Assembly: GCA_036510575.1 (NCBI GenBank)
Contig: DATCDR010000186.1
Span: forward strand, 1 to 43,149
DNA: 43,149 bases
Direction of reading: 5' to 3'
Origin: DATCDR01 sp036510575
Lineage (GTDB): Bacteria > Actinomycetota > Acidimicrobiia > Acidimicrobiales > Bog-793
Shown here: positions 1 through 8,437 of the stretch, piece by piece
Numbering within the stretch: position 1 is the first letter of the stretch
Layout: each line of letters opens with the position of its first letter
Notes under the pieces: generated by a model
What the model saw: the letters and a program-made list of their open reading frames with translations, nothing else
Told to the model about the DNA's origin: nothing
The model's database searches: none
Translations under genes and position numbers: made by a program

Positions 1-22
1 CGAGACGGCAAGGAGCAGGCGC

Positions 23-340
23 TTAGACCTGTTGGATCTTGATCTCGATGTCGACGCCGGCAGGCAGATCGAGACGCTGTAGCGAGTCCACGGTCTTTGG
101 CGTGTGATCGATGATGTCGAGCAGTCGCTTGTGAATGCGCATCTCGAAGTGCTCGCGACTGTCCTTGTACTTGTGCGGCGACCGGATCACCGTGTAGCGG
201 TGCTTCTCGGTTGGCAGCGGCACGGGACCTCGCACCACGGCCTGGGTGCGCAGCACCGTCTCCACGATCTTCTTCGTCGACTGGTCGATGAGCTCGTGGT
301 CGTAGGCCTTGAGACGAATTCGAATCCGCTGACCTGGCAT
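23..340 (-). CDS. rpsJ: 30S ribosomal protein S10
   Basis: Ribosomal protein S10 of the small subunit; in bacteria it also serves as NusE, a partner of NusG in transcription antitermination. The 105-residue product has the usual length and the family N-terminus (MPGQRIRIRLKAYDH), the central segment VVRGPVPLPTEKHRYTVIRSPH and a C-terminus ending in EIKIQQV. The ATG start lies only 5 bases after the tuf stop codon, so it is very probably co-transcribed with tuf. It is normally the first gene of the S10 ribosomal operon, which would continue beyond the left edge of the window. Nothing unusual is visible. Confidence 0.98.
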   Translation of the reverse strand: MPGQRIRIRLKAYDHELIDQSTKKIVETVLRTQAVVRGPVPLPTEKHRYTVIRSPHKYKDSREHFEMRIHKRLLDIIDHTPKTVDSLQRLDLPAGVDIEIKIQQV

Positions 341-345
341 CGCTA

Positions 346-1533
<1,188 letters not shown>

Positions 1534-1657
1534 TAGTGCCGACTGCTCCGTCTCTCGTGGGGCACTCGGCCCCGGGTCTCTTTTTCGCTTGTGGGAGCCG
1601 ACCGACGCCGAGCACTGCTGCTCACTCGTCGAGACAACTAACCCAGGGTCAGATCGT

Positions 1658-3754
1658 CTACTCGCCGGTCGCCCGGGCGATGATCTCCCTGGCGATTGAC
1701 TCCGGTACGTCCTGGTAGGAATTGAACTGCATCGTGTAATTCGCGCGCCCTTGGGTGCGTGAGCGCAGGTCTGTAGCGTAGCCGAACATATCGGAGAGCG
1801 GAACCTGCGAGCGGATCACCTGGCTCGTACCCCGCTGCTCCATGCCCTCTACTTTGCCTCGCCTCGCCGAGAGGTCGCCGATGACGTCGCCCATGTAGTC
1901 CTCGGGCGTGACCACCTCGACTGCCATGATCGGCTCGAGCAGTACCGGACGCGCTGCCCGGAGCGCCTTTTTGATCGCGATCGAACCGGCGATCTTGAAG
2001 GCCATCTCCGAGGAGTCGACGTCGTGGTAGGAGCCATACACCAGCTCCACGTGAACGTCGACGGTTGGGAAGCCTGCGAGGACGCCCTGGTCGAGTGCCT
2101 CCCGGATGCCCTGGTTGACCGCCGGGATGTACTCACGTGGGATGACGCCACCGCTGATCTTGTCCTCGAAGACATAGCCGGAGCCGGTCACGCCAGGTTC
2201 GACGTTGATCACGACGTGGCCGTACTGGCCGCGACCACCGGTTTGGCGGGCGTACTTCTCTTCGATCTTCTCCACGCGGTTCTTGATGGTCTCCCGGTAG
2301 GCGACCTGTGGCTTGCCGACGTGTGCGTCGACCTGGAACTCGCGAAGCATCCGGTCGACCAGCACCTCGAGGTGCAGCTCGCCCATGCCGGAGATGACGG
2401 TCTGGCCGGTCTCCTCGTCGGTCCGGACGCGAAACGTCGGGTCCTCTTCTGAGAGCGAGAACAGCGCCTTGCCCAACTTGTCCTGGTCGGCCTTGGTCTT
2501 TGGCTCGACGGCGACGTGGATGACGGGCTCGGGGAAGATGAGCTCTTCGAGGATGATCGGCTTGTCTGGATCACACAGCGTGTCGCCGGTCGTCGTTCCC
2601 TTGAGGCCGACGACAGCGACGATGTCGCCGGTATAGACGACGTCGCGGTCCTCACGGTGGTTGGCGTGCATCTGGAGGATGCGGCCGATCCGCTCGCGGC
2701 GGTCCTTCGTCGAGTTCAAGAGCGCGGAGCCCTTCTCGAGCGAACCGGAGTAGACGCGGATATAGGTCAGCTTGCCGACGAACGGGTCGGTCTGGATCTT
2801 GAACGCGAGCGCCGCGAACGGCTCGGAGTCACTCGGCTCGCGGATCAGCTGCGCGTCGCCGCGAGTCGCCTTTCCAGTCGCTGGCTCGATGTCGATCGGC
2901 GAGGGCAAGTAGTCGACCACCGCGTCGAGAAGAGGCTGGACGCCCTTGTTCTTGAACGCCGAGCCGCAAAGCACCGGCACGATGTGGTTGGAGATCGTGC
3001 CGTGGCGAAGCGCTCGACGAAGGTCAGACGCAGTGATGGTCTCGTCCCCGAGGTACTTCTCGGTGATGTCGTCGTCGTAGCGCGACAACACGTCGATCAA
3101 CTCGTGGTGCGCGGCCTCTGCGGCGTCGACCATGTCGGCGGGGATGTCGATCGAGTCCCACTTGTCGCCGTTGTTCTCGTCGTGCCAGATGAGCGCCTTC
3201 ATCTCGACGAGGTCGATGACGCCGGCGAACTCGCTCTCGGCGCCCACGGGGAGTTGCACGACGGCGGGCACCGCGTCGAGGCGGTCCTTGATCATCTCGA
3301 CGGTGCGCTCGAAGTTGGCGCCGAGTCGGTCCATCTTGTTCACGAAGCAAAAGCGCGGCACCGAGTACTTGTTGGCCTGGCGCCAGACGGTCTCGGTCTG
3401 TGGCTCGACACCGGCAACCGCGTCGAAGACCGCGACTGCGCCGTCGAGCACGCGAAGCGAGCGCTCGACCTCGACGGTGAAGTCGACGTGTCCGGGAGTG
3501 TCGATCAAGTTGATCCAGCAGTCGCGCCAGCGACAAGTGGTTGCAGCAGAGGTGATCGTGATGCCACGCTCTTGCTCTTGGACCATCCAGTCCATGGTGG
3601 CTGCACCTTCGTGCACCTCACCGATCTTGTAGTTGCGACCCGTGTAGAAAAGAATCCGCTCGGTTGTCGTCGTCTTGCCCGCGTCGATGTGGGCCATGAT
3701 CCCGATGTTTCGGGTCTTGGCGAGTGGGAACTCACGGGGAGGAAGATTTGCCAT
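1658..3754 (-). CDS. fusA: Translation elongation factor EF-G
   Basis: GTPase that drives ribosomal translocation and, with RRF, ribosome recycling. With the start chosen here the product has 698 residues, the normal length. Visible motifs are the P-loop AHIDAGKT (residues 21-28), DTPGHVDF in switch II and NKMD for guanine recognition. Domains II to V follow, with RETIKNRVEKIEEKYARQTGG-type sequence in domain IV and a C-terminal domain V ending in FNSYQDVPESIAREIIARATGE. The frame is open for 39 further codons upstream, towards rpsG, but the ATG at 3754 gives the conserved MANLPPREFPLAKTRNIGIM start and has AGGA about 10 bases upstream. Third gene of the str operon. Confidence 0.98.
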   Translation of the reverse strand: MANLPPREFPLAKTRNIGIMAHIDAGKTTTTERILFYTGRNYKIGEVHEGAATMDWMVQEQERGITITSAATTCRWRDCWINLIDTPGHVDFTVEVERSLRVLDGAVAVFDAVAGVEPQTETVWRQANKYSVPRFCFVNKMDRLGANFERTVEMIKDRLDAVPAVVQLPVGAESEFAGVIDLVEMKALIWHDENNGDKWDSIDIPADMVDAAEAAHHELIDVLSRYDDDITEKYLGDETITASDLRRALRHGTISNHIVPVLCGSAFKNKGVQPLLDAVVDYLPSPIDIEPATGKATRGDAQLIREPSDSEPFAALAFKIQTDPFVGKLTYIRVYSGSLEKGSALLNSTKDRRERIGRILQMHANHREDRDVVYTGDIVAVVGLKGTTTGDTLCDPDKPIILEELIFPEPVIHVAVEPKTKADQDKLGKALFSLSEEDPTFRVRTDEETGQTVISGMGELHLEVLVDRMLREFQVDAHVGKPQVAYRETIKNRVEKIEEKYARQTGGRGQYGHVVINVEPGVTGSGYVFEDKISGGVIPREYIPAVNQGIREALDQGVLAGFPTVDVHVELVYGSYHDVDSSEMAFKIAGSIAIKKALRAARPVLLEPIMAVEVVTPEDYMGDVIGDLSARRGKVEGMEQRGTSQVIRSQVPLSDMFGYATDLRSRTQGRANYTMQFNSYQDVPESIAREIIARATGE

Positions 3755-3883
3755 AACTCTCGATATCCTGCTTTTTTGATCGCTCGGGGTAGCTAACGCG
3801 TCATATCGAGCGATTTCCAAGGAGATCGCTCCGGGAGGTTGGGGCCGACGCCGTCCCCCGCCTACAGCCACACCGGCGCTGGT

Positions 3884-4354
3884 TTACCAGCGGTAGTGGG
3901 CGAAGGCCTTGTTCGATTCCGCCATCTTCTGGAGGTCCTCACGACGCTTTACTGCGGCGCCGATGCCGTTTGAGGCATCGAGGATCTCATTGGCGAGGCG
4001 GAGCGCCATCGTCCGCTCACGGCGGGTGCGCGAGTAGGCGACGAGCCAGCGGATCGACAACGTCGTCGCGCGCCTCGGGCGGACCTCGACGGGCACCTGG
4101 TACGTCGCACCGCCGACTCGGCGGGGACGGACTTCGAGCTCGGGACGGGTATTGTCGAGCGCGCGCTTAAGCGTCGCGATCGCCTCCCCGTCGGTCTTCT
4201 CGCCGACGATGTCGAGCGCCTCGTAGACGATCTTCTCCGCCAGGCTGCGCTTGCCACGGGTCAACACCTTGTTCACAACCTGGGTGACAAGGACGGACCG
4301 GTGCACCGGGTCGGGCATGAGCTCGCGGCGCGGGGCTGGACCCTTGCGAGGCAT
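3884..4354 (-). CDS. rpsG: 30S ribosomal protein S7
   Basis: Primary 16S rRNA-binding protein that nucleates the 3' major (head) domain of the 30S subunit and lies near the E site. The product has 156 residues, the standard length, with the family start MPRKGPAPRR and the conserved VGGATYQVPVEVRPRR and SIRWLVAYSRTRRERTMA segments. The ATG directly abuts the TAG stop of rpsL (TAGATG), so translation of the two genes is probably coupled. In many bacteria S7 autoregulates the str operon through the rpsL-rpsG junction. Here no intercistronic spacer exists, so that particular mode of control looks unlikely. Confidence 0.98.
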   Translation of the reverse strand: MPRKGPAPRRELMPDPVHRSVLVTQVVNKVLTRGKRSLAEKIVYEALDIVGEKTDGEAIATLKRALDNTRPELEVRPRRVGGATYQVPVEVRPRRATTLSIRWLVAYSRTRRERTMALRLANEILDASNGIGAAVKRREDLQKMAESNKAFAHYRW

Positions 4355-4726
4355 CTAGGACTCCTTCTTCGCGCCATAGCGGCTGCGGGCCTGCATCCTG
4401 TCGCGCACGCCCGAGGTGTCGAGTGAGCCGCGGATGATCTTGTAACGCACACCTGGGAGATCCTTCACACGGCCACCACGGACTAACACGATGGAGTGCT
4501 CCTGGAGGTTGTGGCCGACACCTGGGATGTACGCCGTCACTTCGACGCCACTCGTCAGGCGCACGCGGGCGACCTTCCGGAGCGCCGAGTTCGGCTTCTT
4601 CGGAGTTGTCGTGTAGACGCGTGTGCAGACCCCGCGACGCTGGGGAGCACCCTTTAGGGCAGGGGTCTTCGTCTTCGACCGCTTGGTCGCCCGTCCCTTG
4701 CGGACGAGCTGGGCGATAGTGGGCAC
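4355..4726 (-). CDS. rpsL: 30S ribosomal protein S12
   Basis: Decoding-centre protein of the 30S subunit. The product has 123 residues from a GTG start at 4726, which gives the conserved M-PTIAQLVRKGR beginning; AGAAGGA lies 6 bases upstream as ribosome-binding site. The frame is open for 19 more codons upstream but those are not S12-like. Lys43 (in TPKKPNSALR) and Lys88 (in GGRVKDLPG) are both lysine, the streptomycin-sensitive state; the aspartate after Lys88 is the residue methylthiolated in many bacteria. First gene of the str operon, preceded by a good promoter at 4796-4824. Confidence 0.97.
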   Translation of the reverse strand: MPTIAQLVRKGRATKRSKTKTPALKGAPQRRGVCTRVYTTTPKKPNSALRKVARVRLTSGVEVTAYIPGVGHNLQEHSIVLVRGGRVKDLPGVRYKIIRGSLDTSGVRDRMQARSRYGAKKES

Positions 4727-4795
4727 GCGTGTCCTTCTGTTCGAACCTAAGTGGGCTTGCCGGGCGCGCGTCGTGACGCGCAAAACGGCAGGGAG

Positions 4796-4824
4796 ATTCT
4801 ACGACTCCCCCGGCTGCGCGGCAA
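4796..4824 (-). promoter_or_regulatory. Promoter of the str operon (upstream of rpsL)
   Basis: On the minus strand a -35 box TTGCCG (4819-4824) and a -10 box TAGAAT (4796-4801, five of six matches to TATAAT) are separated by exactly 17 bases. Transcription would start near 4789, giving a leader of about 60 bases before the rpsL GTG. A second -10-like box TACAAT lies further upstream but without a convincing -35. Confidence 0.7.
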
Positions 4825-4894
4825 GGTGTTACCGCGCTTCCGACACGGTTTCCCGTGCCCGTCCATTGTACCGGGCTTTGGCCAGGCGAATAAC

Positions 4895-4912
4895 AGTAGG
4901 TCGGGTCCTACT
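4895..4912 (-). terminator. Possible terminator hairpin after the dioxygenase gene
   Basis: AGTAGG-ACCCGA-CCTACT forms a 6-bp stem with a 6-base loop. On the minus strand it is followed by TGTTATT, only a weak U-rich tail. It lies between the dioxygenase stop (4972) and the rpsL promoter, where a terminator is expected, but the stem is short. Confidence 0.35.
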
Positions 4913-4971
4913 TCGGCGGCGTCGGAATACGCACTCCTGCGTCCAGATGAGATGCGATGCGGGCGCGACGC

Positions 4972-5877
4972 TTAGGTGCTGGCCGCGGCATCGGCGAGCG
5001 TGCGAGTGCCTGCCGGGAGCGGTAAATCGAGCGTCGTGACCCGGCGCAGTTCACGACGGTACTTCGTGTCGTCATAGGCCAGACCACGGTGCATCGTGGC
5101 TCGGTTGTCCCAGATCACGAGGTCACCGACTCGCCAGGCGTGGGTGTAGGTGAACTCCGGCTTCGTCGCGTGCTCGGTGAGATCACGCAACAGAAGGCGT
5201 GCCTCTGGGACCGGCCAGTCGATGATGTGCGAGGCGTGCGCCGCAAGATAGAGCGATCGACGGCCGGCGCCGGGAATCGTTCGAACGAGCGGGTGGACCG
5301 CGCCGCGCAGACGCTCCTCTTCTTCAGGGGAGAACTCAAAGCCCAGGGTCTGGCGGGAGTACGCGATCGAGTGATGCACCCGGAGCGCCTCGATCCGCTT
5401 CTTCATCTCCGCATCGAGGCTGTCATAGCCAGCGCGCATGTCAGCGAATTGGGTGTCTGCCGGCACCGGTGGGATAACGCGGGCGTGCAGCATCGAGTAA
5501 CGGCCTGCCGGGTCCTGGAACGACGCATCCGTGTGCCAGAGCCGGTTGCCGAGTACGTACATCCGGCGGCGGTCATCTGAGCGCATGATCTCGCCGTTCT
5601 CATCGAGGTTCGAGATGTCGCTCAGCGCCTCGTTGCCGAACCTGCTGCCTTGGATCGCGCTGGCACCGGTCTTTGCGTGCAGCTCACCGTCGAATCGGCG
5701 CGCGAACTCGAGCTGGTCGGTGTCGGTGAAGGGCTGGTCGTGAAAGACCAGCACGCCATAGCGGTCCATGCCGGCGCGGATCTCGGCGAGCTGCGTCTCG
5801 TCACGAACCTGCCGCAAGTCGATTGGGCTCACTTCGGCGAGGAAATGCGGATGAAGTTGGCGAAAGGTGATCGGCAT
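4972..5877 (-). CDS. TfdA-like 2-oxoglutarate/Fe(II)-dependent dioxygenase
   Basis: TauD/TfdA-superfamily oxygenase, which couples decarboxylation of 2-oxoglutarate to hydroxylation of a small substrate. The 301-residue product has the facial triad His115-x-Asp117 (in LWHTDASF) and His263 (in DNRATMHRG). Arg274 and Arg278 sit 11 and 15 residues after the distal His, the spacing used in TauD to bind 2-oxoglutarate. Segments such as DISNLDENG, PAGRYSMLHARVIPP, AAHASHI and WDNRATMHRG resemble the 2,4-dichlorophenoxyacetate dioxygenase TfdA more than TauD. The substrate cannot be read from sequence. The ATG at 5877 gives MPITFRQLHPHF and is preceded by AGGGGG with 7-base spacing; an open upstream extension of 41 codons is not family-like. 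It is divergent from the small acidic gene at 6099. Confidence 0.88.
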   Translation of the reverse strand: MPITFRQLHPHFLAEVSPIDLRQVRDETQLAEIRAGMDRYGVLVFHDQPFTDTDQLEFARRFDGELHAKTGASAIQGSRFGNEALSDISNLDENGEIMRSDDRRRMYVLGNRLWHTDASFQDPAGRYSMLHARVIPPVPADTQFADMRAGYDSLDAEMKKRIEALRVHHSIAYSRQTLGFEFSPEEEERLRGAVHPLVRTIPGAGRRSLYLAAHASHIIDWPVPEARLLLRDLTEHATKPEFTYTHAWRVGDLVIWDNRATMHRGLAYDDTKYRRELRRVTTLDLPLPAGTRTLADAAAST

Positions 5878-6098
5878 CGCGTGCCCCCTAGGTTCGATCG
5901 ATTCAAGGTTACTGGGCACACCGCCGAGCGCAGTCAACTCAGACGGGTACCTCTCAAGTCGCGCGACGCGAGTACGGGGCACGCGGGATGAGATACTCAC
6001 CCTCGCCAGGTGCTCACACTCCGCTCCGCCGACAACGGTGCGGACCAGCCGAGGCGGAAGCCACGTTTGCGATGCTCGAGAGAGGGTAGGCAGTAGTT

Positions 6099-6311
6099 AT
6101 GACGAACACGACGAAGAGCGACTCGACCGGTCCGGAAGAAGAGAGCGAGATACGAGGCGACAATCCGGGCGTGGGTGGTCTCCCGGCGCACGACGTGGAG
6201 ATCAGTTCTGACGAAGAAGACCCAGAAGACGAAGAGCGTCGGGGCGACAATCCCGGCGTCGGCGGTCTGCCAGATAAAGATGGCGAGTCCGGTTCAGCCA
6301 AACGCGACTAG
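6099..6311 (+). CDS. Small acidic protein with two RGDNPGVGGLP repeats
   Basis: I do not recognise the family. The 70-residue product is strongly acidic and has no hydrophobic or signal segment. It contains the identical 11-residue motif RGDNPGVGGLP at residues 19-29 and 48-58. The motifs are separated by an acidic linker rich in Asp/Glu and followed by a short charged tail. At DNA level the two repeats (6153-6185 and 6240-6272) differ at six positions, all third codon positions and all synonymous. This is strong evidence that the protein is translated and that the motif is constrained. The start is ATG with GAGGGTAGG about 8 bases upstream. It is the only plus-strand gene between rpsL and tRNA-Thr, divergent from the dioxygenase gene (221-base gap) and convergent with the binding-protein gene. 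A disordered interaction motif, a structural repeat or a modified-peptide precursor are all conceivable. Confidence 0.75.
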   Translation: MTNTTKSDSTGPEEESEIRGDNPGVGGLPAHDVEISSDEEDPEDEERRGDNPGVGGLPDKDGESGSAKRD

Positions 6312-6319
6312 AGAGCCGC

Positions 6320-6358
6320 GCCGCGGATCTCCCGACGCCGAGCGGTGAGGTCCGCGGC
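6320..6358. terminator. Hairpin between convergent genes, probable bidirectional terminator
   Basis: Arms 6320-6331 (GCCGCGGATCTC) and 6347-6358 (GAGGTCCGCGGC) form a 12-bp stem with one G-U pair. The 15-base loop can pair further (CCG with CGG). It sits 8 bases after the stop of the small acidic gene and 14 bases beyond the stop of the convergent binding-protein gene. No U-run follows on either side. Confidence 0.6.
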
Positions 6359-6372
6359 TGCGGGCATCGCGG

Positions 6373-7482
6373 CTAGTTCCCCGGCCAGATGAGCTTCTGG
6401 TTCGAGTACAGCGCTGGCACGAGCGATGCATCCTCGATACTCGAAGGGATAGCCGACGACTTCGCGAGGCCCGCTTTGACGACCGCAGCCCGCTCGGGGG
6501 CCCACTCACCCCTCGTCTCGGTGCCGATTCCCTTCCCGGGGAGCGTGTGGCCTTGTACGAGCGTGACTTCGAACTTCCACTCCTTGGTTTCGTGCGCCGT
6601 GTCGTAGGGCACGCCCGCGTCCTTGGCGTATGCCGCCTCGTCTGCGATGCACGTAGCGACGTGGCCGGCGCAGTAGTCGAAGGCGTGCAGCTCCGCCCGG
6701 AGGAAGTCAGCGACCGCGGCGGAATGTGCGGCGAGGAACTTCTCGTTGACGACTTGCACGTTGAAGGTCCCAGATACTCCGTAGCTCGACGGTAGGAACT
6801 CGTTGAACCTGTCGCCGGCGGCTTTGAGGGTCAGCGGCTCGTTCGACTGGTATGCCTGGAGCGCGTCGAAGCGGCCGTGGATCAACAGCGTCGGGTCGTA
6901 GGAGGTGTCGTTGACCTCTTCGACCTTGGCGACATCGACGTGTGCCGCCTGCAACATCTCGGTGAGCACAACCGGAATCGGCGCGTGATAGCCGAGCACC
7001 TGGCCTTGGAGCTGGCGAAGATTCGTAATCGACTTCCGCGTCAAGATCGCGTAGTCCGACACGTCACCGAAGGTGGATACGCCGACGAACTTCGAACCGT
7101 TGGCGACATCGAGCATCGCGTCGGCCGCGCTGCCCTCGCCGGTGATCGTCGCCGCACCTGAGGACACGAGCGGATTAGGGACGTAGGAGTTCGTGACGAA
7201 GTGCACCGTGAGGCACTCGGTCGCGAAGTAACCGAGCGTCTGCGCTGCGAAGACGTCGAGAATTCCGACTGAGGCGTCGAACCCGAACGGCGAGACGAAC
7301 GTCATCGGGCCTGCCGCCTTGTTCCTCGCGCACGCTGCCGCTGGAATCGTCGCGGCTCTGGCAGATAGGCCCTGGCGCACTAGCTGTGTCGAGGTAGCGC
7401 CGGCGGTCCCGATCGCGATCGTGGTGGCTGCACCCAAGAGCAGCGCCAACCAGACAACACCGACTCGCATCTTGCGATTCAC
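6373..7482 (-). CDS. ABC transporter substrate-binding protein, NMT1/SsuA type
   Basis: Extracytoplasmic solute-binding protein of the NMT1/THI5/SsuA family, which captures sulfonates, nitrate, pyrimidine thiamine precursors or related small molecules. The 369-residue product has a signal peptide (basic MNRKMR, then a hydrophobic stretch to about residue 29). The body has family features: FAAQTLGYFATECLTVHFV, a Ser/Gly-rich ligand loop (VSSGAATITGEGSAADAM) and GRFDALQAYQSNEP. Cysteines at 51, 90, 271 and 278 could form disulfides outside the cell; there is no lipobox next to the signal helix. The GTG start has AAGGG 7 bases upstream. It is the third gene of a transporter set (ATPase, permease, then this) but is separated from the permease by 175 bases with a hairpin, so it may have its own promoter. 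The ligand is unknown; taurine-like sulfonates or aromatic acids would fit the neighbouring dioxygenase. Confidence 0.85.
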   Translation of the reverse strand: MNRKMRVGVVWLALLLGAATTIAIGTAGATSTQLVRQGLSARAATIPAAACARNKAAGPMTFVSPFGFDASVGILDVFAAQTLGYFATECLTVHFVTNSYVPNPLVSSGAATITGEGSAADAMLDVANGSKFVGVSTFGDVSDYAILTRKSITNLRQLQGQVLGYHAPIPVVLTEMLQAAHVDVAKVEEVNDTSYDPTLLIHGRFDALQAYQSNEPLTLKAAGDRFNEFLPSSYGVSGTFNVQVVNEKFLAAHSAAVADFLRAELHAFDYCAGHVATCIADEAAYAKDAGVPYDTAHETKEWKFEVTLVQGHTLPGKGIGTETRGEWAPERAAVVKAGLAKSSAIPSSIEDASLVPALYSNQKLIWPGN

Positions 7483-7496
7483 GAAAGGTCCCTTTC
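7483..7496 (-). promoter_or_regulatory. Dyad overlapping the ribosome-binding site of the binding-protein gene
   Basis: GAAAGG-GA-CCTTTC, a perfect 6-bp inverted repeat with a 2-base centre, lies immediately before the GTG start and contains the AAGGG ribosome-binding site. The centre is too short for an RNA hairpin, so if functional it would be a DNA operator. It may be chance. Confidence 0.25.
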
Positions 7497-7634
7497 ACCG
7501 AAGTTAGTAGGTCTGTGCTGCGCGAGCCGCGCAGGTGCAACGATTGTCCGACCGCATTGTTCTATGGATCTGGTGGCTTTAGGAAATGCGGGATCTCTCC
7601 GGATGCTCAGTTTTACCGGCGACGACCACCAAAC

Positions 7635-7651
7635 CCGACCGTTCCGGTCGG
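7635..7651 (-). terminator. Hairpin after the permease gene
   Basis: On the minus strand CCGACC-GGAAC-GGTCGG starts 6 bases after the permease stop and is followed by GTTTGG. A 6-bp all-GC-rich stem with a short U run could stop or attenuate transcription between permease and binding-protein genes. Confidence 0.4.
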
Positions 7652-7657
7652 AGAAAC

Positions 7658-8437
7658 TCAGTTTCGGGCAGGCCTGGCTGAGACGTGCCAGCGAAGCAGC
7701 CGATGTTCGCATAACGAGATGGCGGCGGTGTAGATGATTCCCATCGCCGCGAGACAAAAGATCGCCGCGAACTCAAGTCCCAGCTGGGTGTTTTGGGCGC
7801 TCACCAGAACCAGGTAGCCGAGACCCTTCGAGAACCCGGACGCGGTGAACTCAGCTACCACCGCGCCGACGATGGAGAGCGGGAGACAGACACGGGCCGC
7901 GGCGAAGAGAAACGGAAGACTTGACGGGAATCGGAGCCTCCAGAGGATCTCCGGTCGGGAGGCACGAAGTGTCGCGAGCACGTTCAGTGCTTCGGGCTCG
8001 ACCGAGCGAAGGCCGATTGAAGCGTTCACGAGGAACGGGAAGAAGACGATGATCCCCGTCAGGATGTACTTCGGCGCGTAGCCGAACCCGAATGCAATCC
8101 CGAGACCCGGTGCAATCGCGACGAGTGGCGTCACGTTCAACACGACAGCAAGCGGCATCAGGGCCCGCTCGAGCACCCGGACTTCACTCATCGCGACCGC
8201 GGCTGCAAACGCGACCACAAAGCCGGCCGCGAGACCGACCAGTGACTCCTGCAAGGTGTCGACGCCGTCCTCGAAGAGCAGATGCGGGTTCGCATTTAGC
8301 GCCGAGATGATCGAGCCGAGCGGCGGGATGATCGACTGGGTGTGGAAGGCGATCAGCTGCCAGATCAGCCCAGCAAGAACGAATGCGACCAGGGCTGGGA
8401 GGAAGCGGCCAGATGAGGCGCGAAGCGACGATCTCAC
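7658..8437 (-). CDS. ABC transporter permease, SsuC/TauC type
   Basis: Inner-membrane permease subunit of the NMT1/SsuA-type importer. The 259-residue product has about six hydrophobic segments, with the first at residues 13-31. It also has the cytoplasmic coupling (EAA-like) loop PEALNVLATLRASRPEILWRLRFPSSLP, which normally docks on the ATPase. The GTG start overlaps the ATPase stop codon by four bases (GTGA), so the two are translationally coupled. Family members handle sulfonates, nitrate/cyanate or thiamine-pyrimidine precursors; the sequence does not discriminate. Confidence 0.9.
   Translation of the reverse strand: MRSSLRASSGRFLPALVAFVLAGLIWQLIAFHTQSIIPPLGSIISALNANPHLLFEDGVDTLQESLVGLAAGFVVAFAAAVAMSEVRVLERALMPLAVVLNVTPLVAIAPGLGIAFGFGYAPKYILTGIIVFFPFLVNASIGLRSVEPEALNVLATLRASRPEILWRLRFPSSLPFLFAAARVCLPLSIVGAVVAEFTASGFSKGLGYLVLVSAQNTQLGLEFAAIFCLAAMGIIYTAAISLCEHRLLRWHVSARPARN

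Noticed and set aside
1559..1573. Hairpin GGGGC-ACTCG-GCCCC before tuf as a terminator
   Set aside because: Only a 5-bp stem with no U-run, placed in the leader of a gene that must be strongly expressed; not supported.
2516..3796. 426-codon plus-strand frame opposite fusA
   Set aside because: It lies fully within the conserved EF-G gene; composition is that of an antisense shadow and it matches no family.
6153..6272. Two repeats as a minimal CRISPR or mobile repeat
   Set aside because: The repeats differ only at synonymous third codon positions in a shared reading frame, so they are protein repeats.
7330..7345. Lipoprotein cysteine (Cys51) in the binding protein
   Set aside because: The preceding residues AAA are poor for a lipobox and the cysteine is more than 20 residues past the signal helix.
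7483..7657. Thiamine (TPP) riboswitch before the NMT1-type binding-protein gene
   Set aside because: A CTGAG-like string occurs on the minus strand, but the conserved ACCTGATC core and the rest of the THI box are absent.
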